From positions 1-56,711 of the forward strand of contig NZ_JAHEBV010000017.1 of assembly GCF_024642085.1 (NCBI RefSeq): 56,711 nt of DNA, in the 5' to 3' direction. The position numbers were made by a program, and so were the translations under genes. Of the stretch, positions 14,937 through 22,935 are shown one piece after another; the first letter of the stretch is position 1, and each line of letters starts with the position of its first letter. The notes below the pieces were generated by a model that was given only the letters and a program-made list of their open reading frames with translations, did no database searches and was not told the DNA's origin. This DNA is from Novosphingobium sp. (GTDB lineage Bacteria > Pseudomonadota > Alphaproteobacteria > Sphingomonadales > Sphingomonadaceae).

Positions 14937-17346
14937 AGAACAGCTTGCGGAAAGTCAGGTTGATCACCCGCCCGCGCGGGTCGAGGTAGTCGGGCTGGTA
15001 GGACAGCGGCACCGCCCCGTTGGCATCTGTCACGTTTTGCCGGGCGCCCAGCACATTTTCGACCTGCACGCCCATCCGAGCTCCTTTGAAAAACGGCACG
15101 GACTTGGTCAACTTGGACATCCGCCCCAGATCGGCGAACAGATTGACGTTGATCTTGGCCAGGCTCCCAAAGCGCAGGTCGCCGGTTCCCGGTGCGCCGC
15201 TGGCCCTGACCGTAGTCGGCGCCGACCACGTACCCTGGATGAATGTTCCGAAACCCTTGTGAAAGGCGCCGCCGTTGAACTCAAGGCTGTGGCGCGGCGT
15301 ACCGCCATTGCCCGACAGCGCATCGCCGTCCAGCAGGTTGAGCAGCGCAGCCCCCGGCGCGATCAGCACGGTGCTGTCAAACTGGACCGTATGATACAGC
15401 CCCAAAGTCCAGCGGCCTTGCCCGCCGAACATCGCGCCCATCATGCCGCCACCACCACCGCCGCCGCCGCCGCGTCCACCACCACCACCAGCGCCGGGAC
15501 GCGGACCGCCTGGGCCGCGACCGCCCCGGCCACCGCCGCCTATCATCCCCATCATCCCACTATCGCCGGTGGGCTTGCCGATGGTGCCGCCGATGTTCAG
15601 GCCCCAACGCAAGCGCGAGCCTTTCTGCTCGGCCAGCGTAACTGGGCGCTGGTCGACCGATGTGATTGCGCCTGATCCGTTCCGCACGACGCGTCCGGGA
15701 TACGCCGCTTCGATAGCCGGGGTCAGCAGTGGAAAGCCGGACGTCACATCACTTGAGCTGTTACGGAAATATTCAACAAGCAGGCTGGAATTGGACATCC
15801 CCGGAATCTGCCAGTTGGCCGACAGTTTGAGATCGCGCTGCTGTTCCTTGACCAGATCGGGGTTGCCGCCGCCGATCACGGTTGCCAGCACGGTCTGACC
15901 GCTAGTGAAGTCATAAACCGGCACATTGAATGTCTGGGTCAGCGGCAGGCCCAGTTGCGACAGACTGGGGGCAACCTCGTTGACAATAAAGCTGGCCTGA
16001 AGGCCCAGCCGTTCGGTCGGATTCCAGGTCAGTCCGGCGCTCCAGTCAACTACCCCGCCAAAGTCCGAAACATAATCGTACCCGGCGCTGAAATTGAGCG
16101 AGAGATCGCCAACTGCGCCAAGGACGGCTTCGCGCCGGCTGGTCAGCGGCACGGCGATATTGAACCCGGCAAACAGCGTGCCGCGTGTCAGGTTGGTGGC
16201 AGAATTGCTGCGGGTGTCAAGGCTGTCGATATGGCCCCAGTTATAGCCGGTACGCAGCGTTGCAGTCACTTGCCCTGCGGGCAGGCGCAGCGGGCGTCCC
16301 GTCAGCGTGACCAGGCTGGTAAAACGCTTGGTATCGCTGGTCGCGGTATCAAATCCGGCGCCGGAAAAACGGTCGATCAGCGTCTCGTTCTTACCGAAGG
16401 TTGCATCGCCAGTAGCAGAAAACTGCCACTGGCCGAAATTGGTATTGAGGCCCGCCCCGCCTGACACTTCAGTCGTGTGGTTGACCCGCTCAAGCGGGGC
16501 CAGCAACGTGTCCAGCCCCGATCCGCTGCGGCTGTCAGCGCGAGAGACATTGCCGTTGAGGCTGAATTGCCCGCCCTTGCCATCCTTGCCCAGTCCCCGC
16601 GACCAGCTGAAGTTGCCGCCGAAGTTGCGCGAATCGGCAATCAGGGTGCGATACTGCGCCGGATCTGGGCTACCGGCAGCAGGCGGGCTGGCCTGGATCA
16701 CCCCGCGCTCCGCTTCGGTCAGCGGGCTGGTGTCATCGGTTGACACTGTCACGCTGAGCCGGGTCGGCCCCTGGATCTTTAACAGGGTTCCTTCGAGCGA
16801 CGACGTCCTGAAACCGCCGGAAGTCGGCAGACCAAGCTTGGTTTCGACCGAGCGGCTGCGGAAATTGTCCTTGAGGATGAAATTGATCACCCGTGCATCA
16901 GGCGCAAAGCCATACTTCAACGCGACTTCCTCGGGCAGAACTTCCATCCGCCGGATAGCTTCGGGCGGGAAGTTGCGCATTTCGCGAAAGTTGGTGATGC
17001 GCTGGCCGTTGACCAGGATCACCGGTTGCCCGCCGCGCCCCCGCCCCGATCCGGTCTGCGGGCTGACCCGGCCCAGCAGTTCGGTAATCGAACCCGCACC
17101 CAGCGCCGCAATTTCCGCCTCGTCATAAGTGGCGACAGGTGGCTGATCGGTTTCGACCTGCCCGCGCAGCCGGGTGGCGACGACCAGGATCTGGTTGCGA
17201 TCCTTGCCGCCGGCGCCCTCGCCCTCGTCAGACTGCTTGACTCCGTCTTCCTGTGGGGCGGCGGCGACAGTATTGTCCTGCGCCAGCACGGGCCCGGCCA
17301 GCAAGACGCTGCCAATCGAAATTGCCGAAGAAGTAAGTCGAAGCAT
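14935..17346 (-). CDS. TonB-dependent receptor-like outer-membrane protein with Gly-rich insert
   Basis: About 803 residues. The start ATG 17346 has AGGGAG just upstream and opens a clean signal peptide (MLRLTSSAISIGSVLLAGPVLAQ). A plug domain follows, with ITELLGRVSPQTGSGRGRGG, VILVNGQRI and MRNFPPEAIRRMEVLPEEVA. A long beta-barrel ends in ...RVINLTFRKLF with a terminal Phe. Substrate is unknown and no siderophore or vitamin genes are adjacent. A Gly/Arg/Met-rich insert at about residues 600-640 interrupts the barrel and probably forms an external loop. Earlier in-frame starts would spoil the signal peptide. Confidence 0.85.
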   Translation of the reverse strand: MLRLTSSAISIGSVLLAGPVLAQDNTVAAAPQEDGVKQSDEGEGAGGKDRNQILVVATRLRGQVETDQPPVATYDEAEIAALGAGSITELLGRVSPQTGSGRGRGGQPVILVNGQRITNFREMRNFPPEAIRRMEVLPEEVALKYGFAPDARVINFILKDNFRSRSVETKLGLPTSGGFRTSSLEGTLLKIQGPTRLSVTVSTDDTSPLTEAERGVIQASPPAAGSPDPAQYRTLIADSRNFGGNFSWSRGLGKDGKGGQFSLNGNVSRADSRSGSGLDTLLAPLERVNHTTEVSGGAGLNTNFGQWQFSATGDATFGKNETLIDRFSGAGFDTATSDTKRFTSLVTLTGRPLRLPAGQVTATLRTGYNWGHIDSLDTRSNSATNLTRGTLFAGFNIAVPLTSRREAVLGAVGDLSLNFSAGYDYVSDFGGVVDWSAGLTWNPTERLGLQASFIVNEVAPSLSQLGLPLTQTFNVPVYDFTSGQTVLATVIGGGNPDLVKEQQRDLKLSANWQIPGMSNSSLLVEYFRNSSSDVTSGFPLLTPAIEAAYPGRVVRNGSGAITSVDQRPVTLAEQKGSRLRWGLNIGGTIGKPTGDSGMMGMIGGGGRGGRGPGGPRPGAGGGGGRGGGGGGGGGMMGAMFGGQGRWTLGLYHTVQFDSTVLIAPGAALLNLLDGDALSGNGGTPRHSLEFNGGAFHKGFGTFIQGTWSAPTTVRASGAPGTGDLRFGSLAKINVNLFADLGRMSKLTKSVPFFKGARMGVQVENVLGARQNVTDANGAVPLSYQPDYLDPRGRVINLTFRKLF
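15440..15545 (-). repeat. Gly/Arg-rich (trinucleotide) tract in the TonB-receptor gene
   Basis: Runs of CCN on the plus strand, encoding GGGGRGGRGPGG- and GGGGGGGGG-like stretches flanked by GMMGMIGG and MMGAMFGG. This composition is unlike the rest of the barrel and prone to slippage in multiples of three. Confidence 0.75.
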
Positions 17347-17599
17347 CGGGCTCCCTGTGTGCAGTCGCACCTGAACTGTCTGTGACCTATCGACAAAACG
17401 CTGCTGTCAGCGGTCAATCGACTTCGACCGGCCTTTCGCACTCGCAATTTGGATCAACAAGCTGCAGTCGGTAACATATTGTATCGCACTGACCATCCGT
17501 GCAGCCGCGTCCCGCACGGCCGCATGCTCTTTCCTTTTGTGCTGCTCGCGGCTATGGGGCGCCGCAATGTTGAAAAATCACGACGGAAATTGAGCGCGG

Positions 17600-17845
17600 A
17601 TGGCGAAAGAAGAACTGCTAGAAATGCGTGGGTCGGTGGTCGAACTGCTGCCCAATGCCATGTTCCGCGTCCGGCTGGAAAACGATCACGAGATTCTGGG
17701 CCACACCGCGGGCAAGATGCGCAAGAACCGCATCCGCGTGCTGGTGGGCGATGAAGTGCTGGTCGAACTGACCCCCTATGACCTGACCAAAGGACGGATC
17801 ACCTACCGGTTTATGCCGGGCCGCGGCGGACCGGGCCAGTTCTGA
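17600..17845 (+). CDS. infA: Translation initiation factor IF-1
   Basis: Single OB-fold protein that binds the A site of the 30S subunit during initiation. [20 protein letters not shown], the core [12 protein letters not shown] and [11 protein letters not shown] are diagnostic. It has 81 residues, about nine more than the usual 72, because of the tail [10 protein letters not shown], an extension I associate with sphingomonads. The ribosome site is weak. The 253-base gap upstream, shared with the divergent receptor gene, must hold its promoter. The maf frame overlaps its last codons. Confidence 0.98.
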   Translation: MAKEELLEMRGSVVELLPNAMFRVRLENDHEILGHTAGKMRKNRIRVLVGDEVLVELTPYDLTKGRITYRFMPGRGGPGQF

Positions 17846-18423
17846 GCCATCCCGTCCGGCTTGTACTGGCGTCATCCTCGCCGCGCCGCCGCGATCTGCT
17901 GGCCCGCATCGGCGTAACGCCGGACCGCATCTGCAGCCCCGACATCGATGAAACCCCGCTGAAAGGCGAAGTGCCCCGTGCCTATGCCGTGCGTCTGGCC
18001 GAGGCGAAGGCTCGTGCCGTGGACCGCGCTGCGGATGAAGTTGTGCTGGCCGGAGACACCGCTGTGGCGCTTGGCCGCCGCGTTCTGCCCCCTGCGGAAA
18101 ACGAGCTCGTGCAACGTCAGCTCCTGTCTCTGCTGTCGGGCCGGCGCCACCGCTGCATTTCGGCGATCTGCGCAATTGATGCAGCGGGCACTGCGCGAAC
18201 GCGTACGGTGGAAACAATCGTAGCCTTCAAACGGCTGAGTGATGCCGAAATCGCTGCCTACATCGCCAGCGGCGAAGGCCTGGGTAAGGCTGGTGGCTAT
18301 GCCATCCAGGGCCGCGCCGAAGCGCTGATCCGCTTTGTTTCGGGCAGCCATTCGGGCGTGATCGGTCTACCCCTGTTCGAAACGCGCGCGCTGCTTAAGG
18401 CATCGGGGATCACCCTTGACTGA
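17842..18423 (+). CDS. maf: Maf-like nucleoside triphosphate pyrophosphatase
   Basis: House-cleaning pyrophosphatase acting on non-canonical or methylated nucleotides. [14 protein letters not shown] is the Maf phosphate loop, LAGDTAVAL carries the catalytic Asp, and KAGGYAIQG and [11 protein letters not shown] close the family pattern. The frame has no ATG, GTG or TTG between the in-frame stop at 17779 and the phosphate loop. The best start is CTG at 17842, which overlaps the infA stop as CTGA and gives 193 residues. The ATG at 17971 would remove the active site. Its end overlaps the next gene by 8 bases. Confidence 0.85.
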   Translation: MSHPVRLVLASSSPRRRDLLARIGVTPDRICSPDIDETPLKGEVPRAYAVRLAEAKARAVDRAADEVVLAGDTAVALGRRVLPPAENELVQRQLLSLLSGRRHRCISAICAIDAAGTARTRTVETIVAFKRLSDAEIAAYIASGEGLGKAGGYAIQGRAEALIRFVSGSHSGVIGLPLFETRALLKASGITLD

Positions 18424-19375
18424 ATGGCTGGTCGAAGCCGGCATCGGCGAAGAGCGCGCGATCCTGATTGACGGCGGCGCGGTGATCGCGGCCCGGATGC
18501 GCTGGTCCAGCGGACTGGAGGCAGGCCTGATCGAAGATGCCCGGCTGATCGCCCGCACCGCCAATTCCAGACGCGGCACTGCCCGGTTTGCCAGCGGCGA
18601 GGAAGCGCTGGTTGACGGGTTGCCACATGATGCCTGTGAAGGCGCCATGATGCGCCTGATGGTGACCCGCAGCGCGATGGCCGAACGCGGCCGCTTGAAG
18701 CGCGCACAGGCCCGCCCGGCAAAGGAGGCACTGCGATCTGCGCCTACCTTGGCCGAGGATCTGGGCGCGCGGATCGTTCGGCGTTTTCCCGCCGGATTGT
18801 GGGAAGACCTGTTCGCCGATGCCTGGACGGGCGAAGCAGCATTTTCCGGCGGCGCGCTGACCATCACGCCAACTCCGGCCATGACCATGATCGACATCGA
18901 CGGCACGCTGCCCCCGCGCGACCTGGCGCTGGCCGCAGTCGCACCGTTGGCCGATGCGCTGGCGCGGCTTGATCTGGCAGGATCCATCGGGATCGATTTT
19001 CCCACCCTGCCCGACAAGGATGATCGCAAAAGGATCGACGGCGCGCTGGAACGCGCACTGGGCGACTGGCCGCACGAGCGCACCTCGATGAACGGTTTTG
19101 GCTTCGTGCATCTTGTCGCGCGGCTGACCCGTCCTTCGCTGCTGCACCTGCTGGCGCGCGACCGGGCGGGTGCCGCAGCGCGCCTTTTGCTGCGCTCAGC
19201 CGAAGGGGTCGATGCGCCGGGAGCGGTGCTGCTGACCTGCGCGCCGGCGGTTAAGGCTGCCTTGCAGCCCGAATGGTTGGACGATCTGGTGCAGCGCACG
19301 GGACGCGAAATTCGCTTTGCGACCGATCACGGCCTTGCCCTGGCCGCCGGTTTCGCGCAGGCGGTGCCGCTATGA
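18416..19375 (+). CDS. Short RNase E/G family protein
   Basis: 319 residues. The catalytic region resembles RNase E/G: MIDIDGTLPPRDLAL matches the Asp-bearing strand usually written DVNSG, and SIGIDFPTL holds the second metal-binding Asp. The N-terminal S1-like part is short and degenerate, and the CPxC zinc-link that joins RNase E subunits is missing. It is shorter than RNase G (about 490 residues), so an RNA-processing role is likely but activity is uncertain. The start is TTG overlapping the maf end by 8 bases. The stop overlaps yacG by ATGA, so the block is one operon. Confidence 0.8.
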   Translation: MTEWLVEAGIGEERAILIDGGAVIAARMRWSSGLEAGLIEDARLIARTANSRRGTARFASGEEALVDGLPHDACEGAMMRLMVTRSAMAERGRLKRAQARPAKEALRSAPTLAEDLGARIVRRFPAGLWEDLFADAWTGEAAFSGGALTITPTPAMTMIDIDGTLPPRDLALAAVAPLADALARLDLAGSIGIDFPTLPDKDDRKRIDGALERALGDWPHERTSMNGFGFVHLVARLTRPSLLHLLARDRAGAAARLLLRSAEGVDAPGAVLLTCAPAVKAALQPEWLDDLVQRTGREIRFATDHGLALAAGFAQAVPL

Positions 19376-19539
19376 CCGCCGCCACTCGCCGCTGCCCGAT
19401 CTGCCGCAAGCCGCGCGTTGCCGAACACGCGCCGTTTTGCTCCACCCGCTGCAAGGACCGCGACCTGGTCCGCTGGCTGGACGATGGCTATGCTCTGCCC
19501 GGCCCGCGCGCTGTCGATGAAGACGCCGATAAGGCATAA
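19372..19539 (+). CDS. yacG: YacG, zinc-binding DNA gyrase inhibitor
   Basis: 55-residue protein with the four zinc Cys (Cys8, Cys11, Cys23, Cys27: RRCPICRKP and FCSTRCKDRDL), followed by the gyrase-contacting WLDDGYALPG. YacG of E. coli binds GyrB and blocks DNA binding. The ATG at 19372 overlaps the previous stop by four bases. A longer in-frame start upstream would only add antisense-like residues. Confidence 0.95.
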   Translation: MTAATRRCPICRKPRVAEHAPFCSTRCKDRDLVRWLDDGYALPGPRAVDEDADKA

Positions 19540-19545
19540 GCCCCC

Positions 19546-19574
19546 TTGCCAAGCGCGGGACGGTTCGCCATAGG
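19546..19574 (+). promoter_or_regulatory. Putative tRNA-Phe promoter
   Basis: TTGCCA (19546-19551) and CATAGG (19569-19574) with a 17-base spacer, placing the transcript start about 18 bases before the mature tRNA. The boxes are moderate; read-through from yacG is possible too. Confidence 0.4.
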
Positions 19575-19598
19575 CGCGCTTCCAATCGCTTTGGCGAT

Positions 19599-19674
19599 GC
19601 CCGGATAGCTCAGTTGGTAGAGCAGCGGATTGAAAATCCGCGTGTCGGTGGTTCGAATCCGCCTCCGGGCACCA
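19599..19674 (+). tRNA. tRNA-Phe (anticodon GAA)
   Basis: 76-base cloverleaf. The acceptor GCCCGGA pairs with TCCGGGC, the D-loop reads AGCTCAGTTGGTAGAGC, and the anticodon stem CGGAT/ATCCG has loop TTGAAAA with GAA at 19632-19634. The T-arm has GGTTCGAATCC, the discriminator is A, and the 3' CCA is encoded. No tRNA neighbours. tRNA-Phe genes can serve as integration sites, but no integrase or repeated 3' end is visible nearby. Confidence 0.97.
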
Positions 19675-19686
19675 CTCTCCCCCAGA

Positions 19687-21066
19687 TCACCGTTTGATCG
19701 CCGCGTAGGCCGCCAGCGCCCGTTCGCGGGCCGCGCGGTGCTCAATCAATTTGGCCGGATAGCCTTTGACCGCACACGGCGGATCATGGATATGATCGTC
19801 TCCCAAGTGCGCCAGTTCGGGCACCCATGTACGGATGTATCCTGCTGCATCGAACTTGTCTGACTGGCTTAGCGGGGCCATGATCCGCACGAACATATTG
19901 CTGTCCACGCCGGTCCCCGCAGTCCACTGCCAGTTGACTGCATTGCTGGCATAGTCAGCATCGACCAGCGTATCCCAGAACCATTCTTCGCCCCGTCGCC
20001 AATCGATCATCAAATGCTTGATCAGGAAGCTGGCGGTGATCATCCTTACCCGGTTGTGCATCCATCCGCTGGTCCAAAGCTGGCGCATTCCGGCATCGAC
20101 GATGGGATAGCCCGTGCGGCCCTGCTGCCATGCCGCAAGGTCGGCGTCCGCTTCGGCTCCGCTGCGCCAGGACAATGCGTCAAAGGCGTCGCGGGCGTTC
20201 CGGCGGCCGTATTCGGGGAATTGAAGTATCACGTTGGCGGCATAGTCGCGCCAGCCGATCTCACCCAGGAAGGTGCCGACAGACCCGCCGGCAGCAGATA
20301 CGGCATGCCAGACGGCGGCGGGCGAAACCTCGCCAAAGTGCAAGTGCGGGGAGAGCAGCGAGGTGCCCTGGATAGAAGGCATGTTGCGTTCCTGCGCATA
20401 ACGCCGGGCATGGTCGGCAAAGTCGCCGAGACGTTCACGGGCGCCATCTTCGCCGGGCTTCCATTCGGCACGCATCCCCCCGGCCCAATCGGGCTGGCGG
20501 GGCAACAGATCCCACGACTTCAGTTCATCGCTGGCTGGCCAGGCATCCGGCGCAGCAAAACGACTGGGCGGCGGTAGCGGATCGGGCGGCGGCAAGCGCT
20601 CCTGCAAGGCGCGCCAGAACGGGGTGTAAATCTTGAACAGAGTTCCGCTACCGGTCCGCACCGATCCCGGCGGGACGAGGTAGTTGCCGTCATGCAATTT
20701 CAGGTCAAGCCTGGCGGCCACGGCCTTTTCCGCATTGCGCCACCATGGTTCGTAATGGTGCAGCGCGTGGACGGTGCGTGCACCCGTTTCGCCGGCAATT
20801 GCGGCCAGCACATCCGCGGCGCTTCCGCGCCGCAGGATCAGCCGCGAACCCGCCTTGGCCAGCGCTTTGCCCAGCCGATCGAGGGAATGGTGCAGCCACC
20901 AGCGCGAAGCGCCGCCCATTTTCCAGTGTCGGGCGCCCTCGTCATCCAGGACATAGACCGGCACCACTGGTGCGCCGCTTTGGCAAGCGGCCGTCAGCGC
21001 GGCCTGATCGCGCAGCCGCAAATCGCGGCGCAGCCAGACGATTACCGGGGGGGTTGTACTTATCAT
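19687..21066 (-). CDS. phr: Deoxyribodipyrimidine photolyase (class I, cryptochrome family)
   Basis: Light-driven repair of cyclobutane pyrimidine dimers. The N-terminal antenna domain starts VIVWLRRDLRLRDQAAL. The C-terminal FAD domain has SPHLHFGEVSP, GRTGYPIVDAGMRQL, HNRVRMITASFL and NWQWTAGTG, matching CPD photolyases. It has 459 residues from the ATG at 21066. The frame is open for about 160 codons further upstream but across the divergent PAP2 gene, so that extension is rejected. A 6-4 photolyase is less likely given the Trp-Gln-Trp segment. Confidence 0.94.
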   Translation of the reverse strand: MISTTPPVIVWLRRDLRLRDQAALTAACQSGAPVVPVYVLDDEGARHWKMGGASRWWLHHSLDRLGKALAKAGSRLILRRGSAADVLAAIAGETGARTVHALHHYEPWWRNAEKAVAARLDLKLHDGNYLVPPGSVRTGSGTLFKIYTPFWRALQERLPPPDPLPPPSRFAAPDAWPASDELKSWDLLPRQPDWAGGMRAEWKPGEDGARERLGDFADHARRYAQERNMPSIQGTSLLSPHLHFGEVSPAAVWHAVSAAGGSVGTFLGEIGWRDYAANVILQFPEYGRRNARDAFDALSWRSGAEADADLAAWQQGRTGYPIVDAGMRQLWTSGWMHNRVRMITASFLIKHLMIDWRRGEEWFWDTLVDADYASNAVNWQWTAGTGVDSNMFVRIMAPLSQSDKFDAAGYIRTWVPELAHLGDDHIHDPPCAVKGYPAKLIEHRAARERALAAYAAIKR

Positions 21067-21105
21067 CCGCTTATAAACGTAGTCTGAGACATTTGTGTTG
21101 CAACC

Positions 21106-21894
21106 ATGCCCCTTTTGCCACGTTGTGCGCATATGGAAACGCCGCGCCCTGCTGAAACGATTACGCTGCCTGCCCGCGGGTGGCAGATCACCCCGTACCA
21201 TGCCCTGATAGCCGGACTGCTTTGCTGGGCCGGATTTGCGGCTGTGGCCTGGGCTGTCCACTCCGGAACCGCGGCGGGGCCCGACGCTGCGGGTCTGCGC
21301 TATTGGCGCAATGGGGCGACGCTGGCCTGGGCGGGCGGTCCCGCATCGCTTGAGGCTGTACGCGACATCACCGCGCTGGGCGGTGTTACTTTGCGCGTCA
21401 TTTTCAGCATCGGCGCACTGCTGGCGCTCCTGTTCCTGCGCCTGCGGCGCGAGGCCGTGCTGCTGCTGCTGACGCTGGTTTCGGGTCTTCTGGTCGAACT
21501 GTCGCTCAAAGCACTGGTCGGGCGCCCGCGCCCGGCGCTGGTGCCGCACCTGGAGTACGCGGGGGGATCAAGTTTTCCCAGTGGTCACAGCTTCAATTCC
21601 GCGCTTGGCTTCATCGCCGTGGCCCTTGCCTTTGCCACGCTGAGCAGCCGGCGATCGGTGCGCTGGACGATAATCGGGGCGGCTATGGCGGGATCGCTTG
21701 CGGTCGCCTTTTCGCGCGTCATGCTGGGAGTGCACTATCCTACCGACGTGATCGCTGGCTGGCTCGGCGGGGCGGGCTGGGCTTTCCTGGCCGAAGCGGC
21801 GCTTTACAGCCCGGCCCGGTCACTCGCCGACATGCATGCCGCCGCGCTCGAATCTGCTACGCCGGGCAGAACCAAGGCAATGTCACACCCCTGA
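21106..21894 (+). CDS. PAP2 family membrane phosphatase
   Basis: 262 residues with five or six membrane helices. The phosphatase triad motifs are complete: KALVGRPRP (Lys135, Arg142), FPSGHS (His161) and SRVMLGVHYPTD (Arg204, His210, Asp214). The substrate may be undecaprenyl diphosphate or a lipid phosphate; it cannot be told from sequence. The ATG at 21106 is used; a second ATG at 21133 is equally possible and neither has a clear ribosome site. It diverges from the photolyase gene and overlaps the korB end by 12 bases, tail to tail. Confidence 0.88.
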   Translation: MPLLPRCAHMETPRPAETITLPARGWQITPYHALIAGLLCWAGFAAVAWAVHSGTAAGPDAAGLRYWRNGATLAWAGGPASLEAVRDITALGGVTLRVIFSIGALLALLFLRLRREAVLLLLTLVSGLLVELSLKALVGRPRPALVPHLEYAGGSSFPSGHSFNSALGFIAVALAFATLSSRRSVRWTIIGAAMAGSLAVAFSRVMLGVHYPTDVIAGWLGGAGWAFLAEAALYSPARSLADMHAAALESATPGRTKAMSHP

Positions 21895-22935
21895 CAGCGG
21901 GCCCTGGTCCTCGGTAACGGTCCAGGTCTGACCTTTGGCGAGCAACTTTCTGAGATCGGTGCTCTTGCCTTCGCGCGCCTGGGCATCCTGTCCCAGGACG
22001 GCATCCTCGTAGGTCGGGCGCGGATCGTCATAAAGCACGCCCAGCGCCATCGGAAACGGCCCAAACGGCATTTCAACCAGCATGTGCGCGACAGAACGGT
22101 TGGTGACATCATGGACGATCACGCCCGCCGCCTGCCAATCGCCATCGGCTACGTCGACCACCTTCAGCGTCAGCTTCTGAATGTCCAGCGCAATGCCCTT
22201 GACCCCGCCGGTCTTGTCGCTGCCAAACAGCATCGGATCACCGTTCTTGAGCCACAGCTGCCTGTCTTCTGCCCCCTTGGGCGCAGCAAAATCGTCGAAT
22301 ACGTCCTTGTTGTAGACGATACAGTTCTGAAAAATCTCGATAAAGGCAGCACCGCGATGGGCGTGGGCGGCCTTAAGCACGTTAGGCAGATGCCTTGATA
22401 CGTCAAACCCGCGGCCGATGAAGCGCGCGCCCGATCCCAGGGCAAATGCGGCCGGACTGGCGGGGCGATCAACTGAGCCGAGCGGCGTAGTCGGGCTGGT
22501 CGTCCCCTGGCGGCTGGTGGGCGAATATTGCCCCTTGGTCAGGCCGTAGATTTCGTTGTTGAACAGCATGATCTGGCAATTGAGGTTGCGGCGCAGCAGA
22601 TGCATCGTGTGGTTGCCGCCAATCGACAGCCCATCGCCGTCACCGGTGACCAGCCAGATATCCAGCTCCGGATTGGCCAGTTTGATCCCGGTGGCAAAGG
22701 CCGGGGCGCGGCCGTGAATGGTATGAAATCCATAAGCCGCCATGTAGTAGGGGAACCGGCTGGAACAGCCGATCCCGCTGACAAATACGGTCTTGGCTGG
22801 GTCCGCGCCGATTTCCGGCATGGTGCGCTGCACTGCCTTAAGGATCGCATAGTCTCCGCAGCCGGGGCACCAGCGGACTTCCTGATCCGATTCCCAGTCT
22901 TTCAGCGTGGTGGTGATCGTAGCGATGGCGTTCAT
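21883..22935 (-). CDS. korB: 2-oxoacid:ferredoxin oxidoreductase, beta subunit
   Basis: Thiamine-diphosphate subunit of a two-subunit 2-oxoacid (probably 2-oxoglutarate) ferredoxin oxidoreductase that oxidatively decarboxylates the acid to the CoA ester. The motif VRWCPGCGDYAIL gives Cys23 and Cys26 for the iron-sulfur cluster. VTGDGDGLSIGGNH is the ThDP/metal loop, and EIYGLTKGQYSPTS is conserved. It has 350 residues. Its ATG overlaps the korA stop by four bases, so expression is coupled. No ferredoxin gene is adjacent. Confidence 0.94.
   Translation of the reverse strand: MNAIATITTTLKDWESDQEVRWCPGCGDYAILKAVQRTMPEIGADPAKTVFVSGIGCSSRFPYYMAAYGFHTIHGRAPAFATGIKLANPELDIWLVTGDGDGLSIGGNHTMHLLRRNLNCQIMLFNNEIYGLTKGQYSPTSRQGTTSPTTPLGSVDRPASPAAFALGSGARFIGRGFDVSRHLPNVLKAAHAHRGAAFIEIFQNCIVYNKDVFDDFAAPKGAEDRQLWLKNGDPMLFGSDKTGGVKGIALDIQKLTLKVVDVADGDWQAAGVIVHDVTNRSVAHMLVEMPFGPFPMALGVLYDDPRPTYEDAVLGQDAQAREGKSTDLRKLLAKGQTWTVTEDQGPLSGV

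Noticed and set aside
19599..19674. tRNA-Phe as an integration site with a genomic island
   Set aside because: No integrase, no repeated tRNA 3' end and no change of base composition on either side.
21067..21549. N-terminal extension of the photolyase
   Set aside because: Overlaps the divergent PAP2 gene and shows low-complexity Gln/Arg-rich residues; the antenna domain begins at the ATG at 21066.
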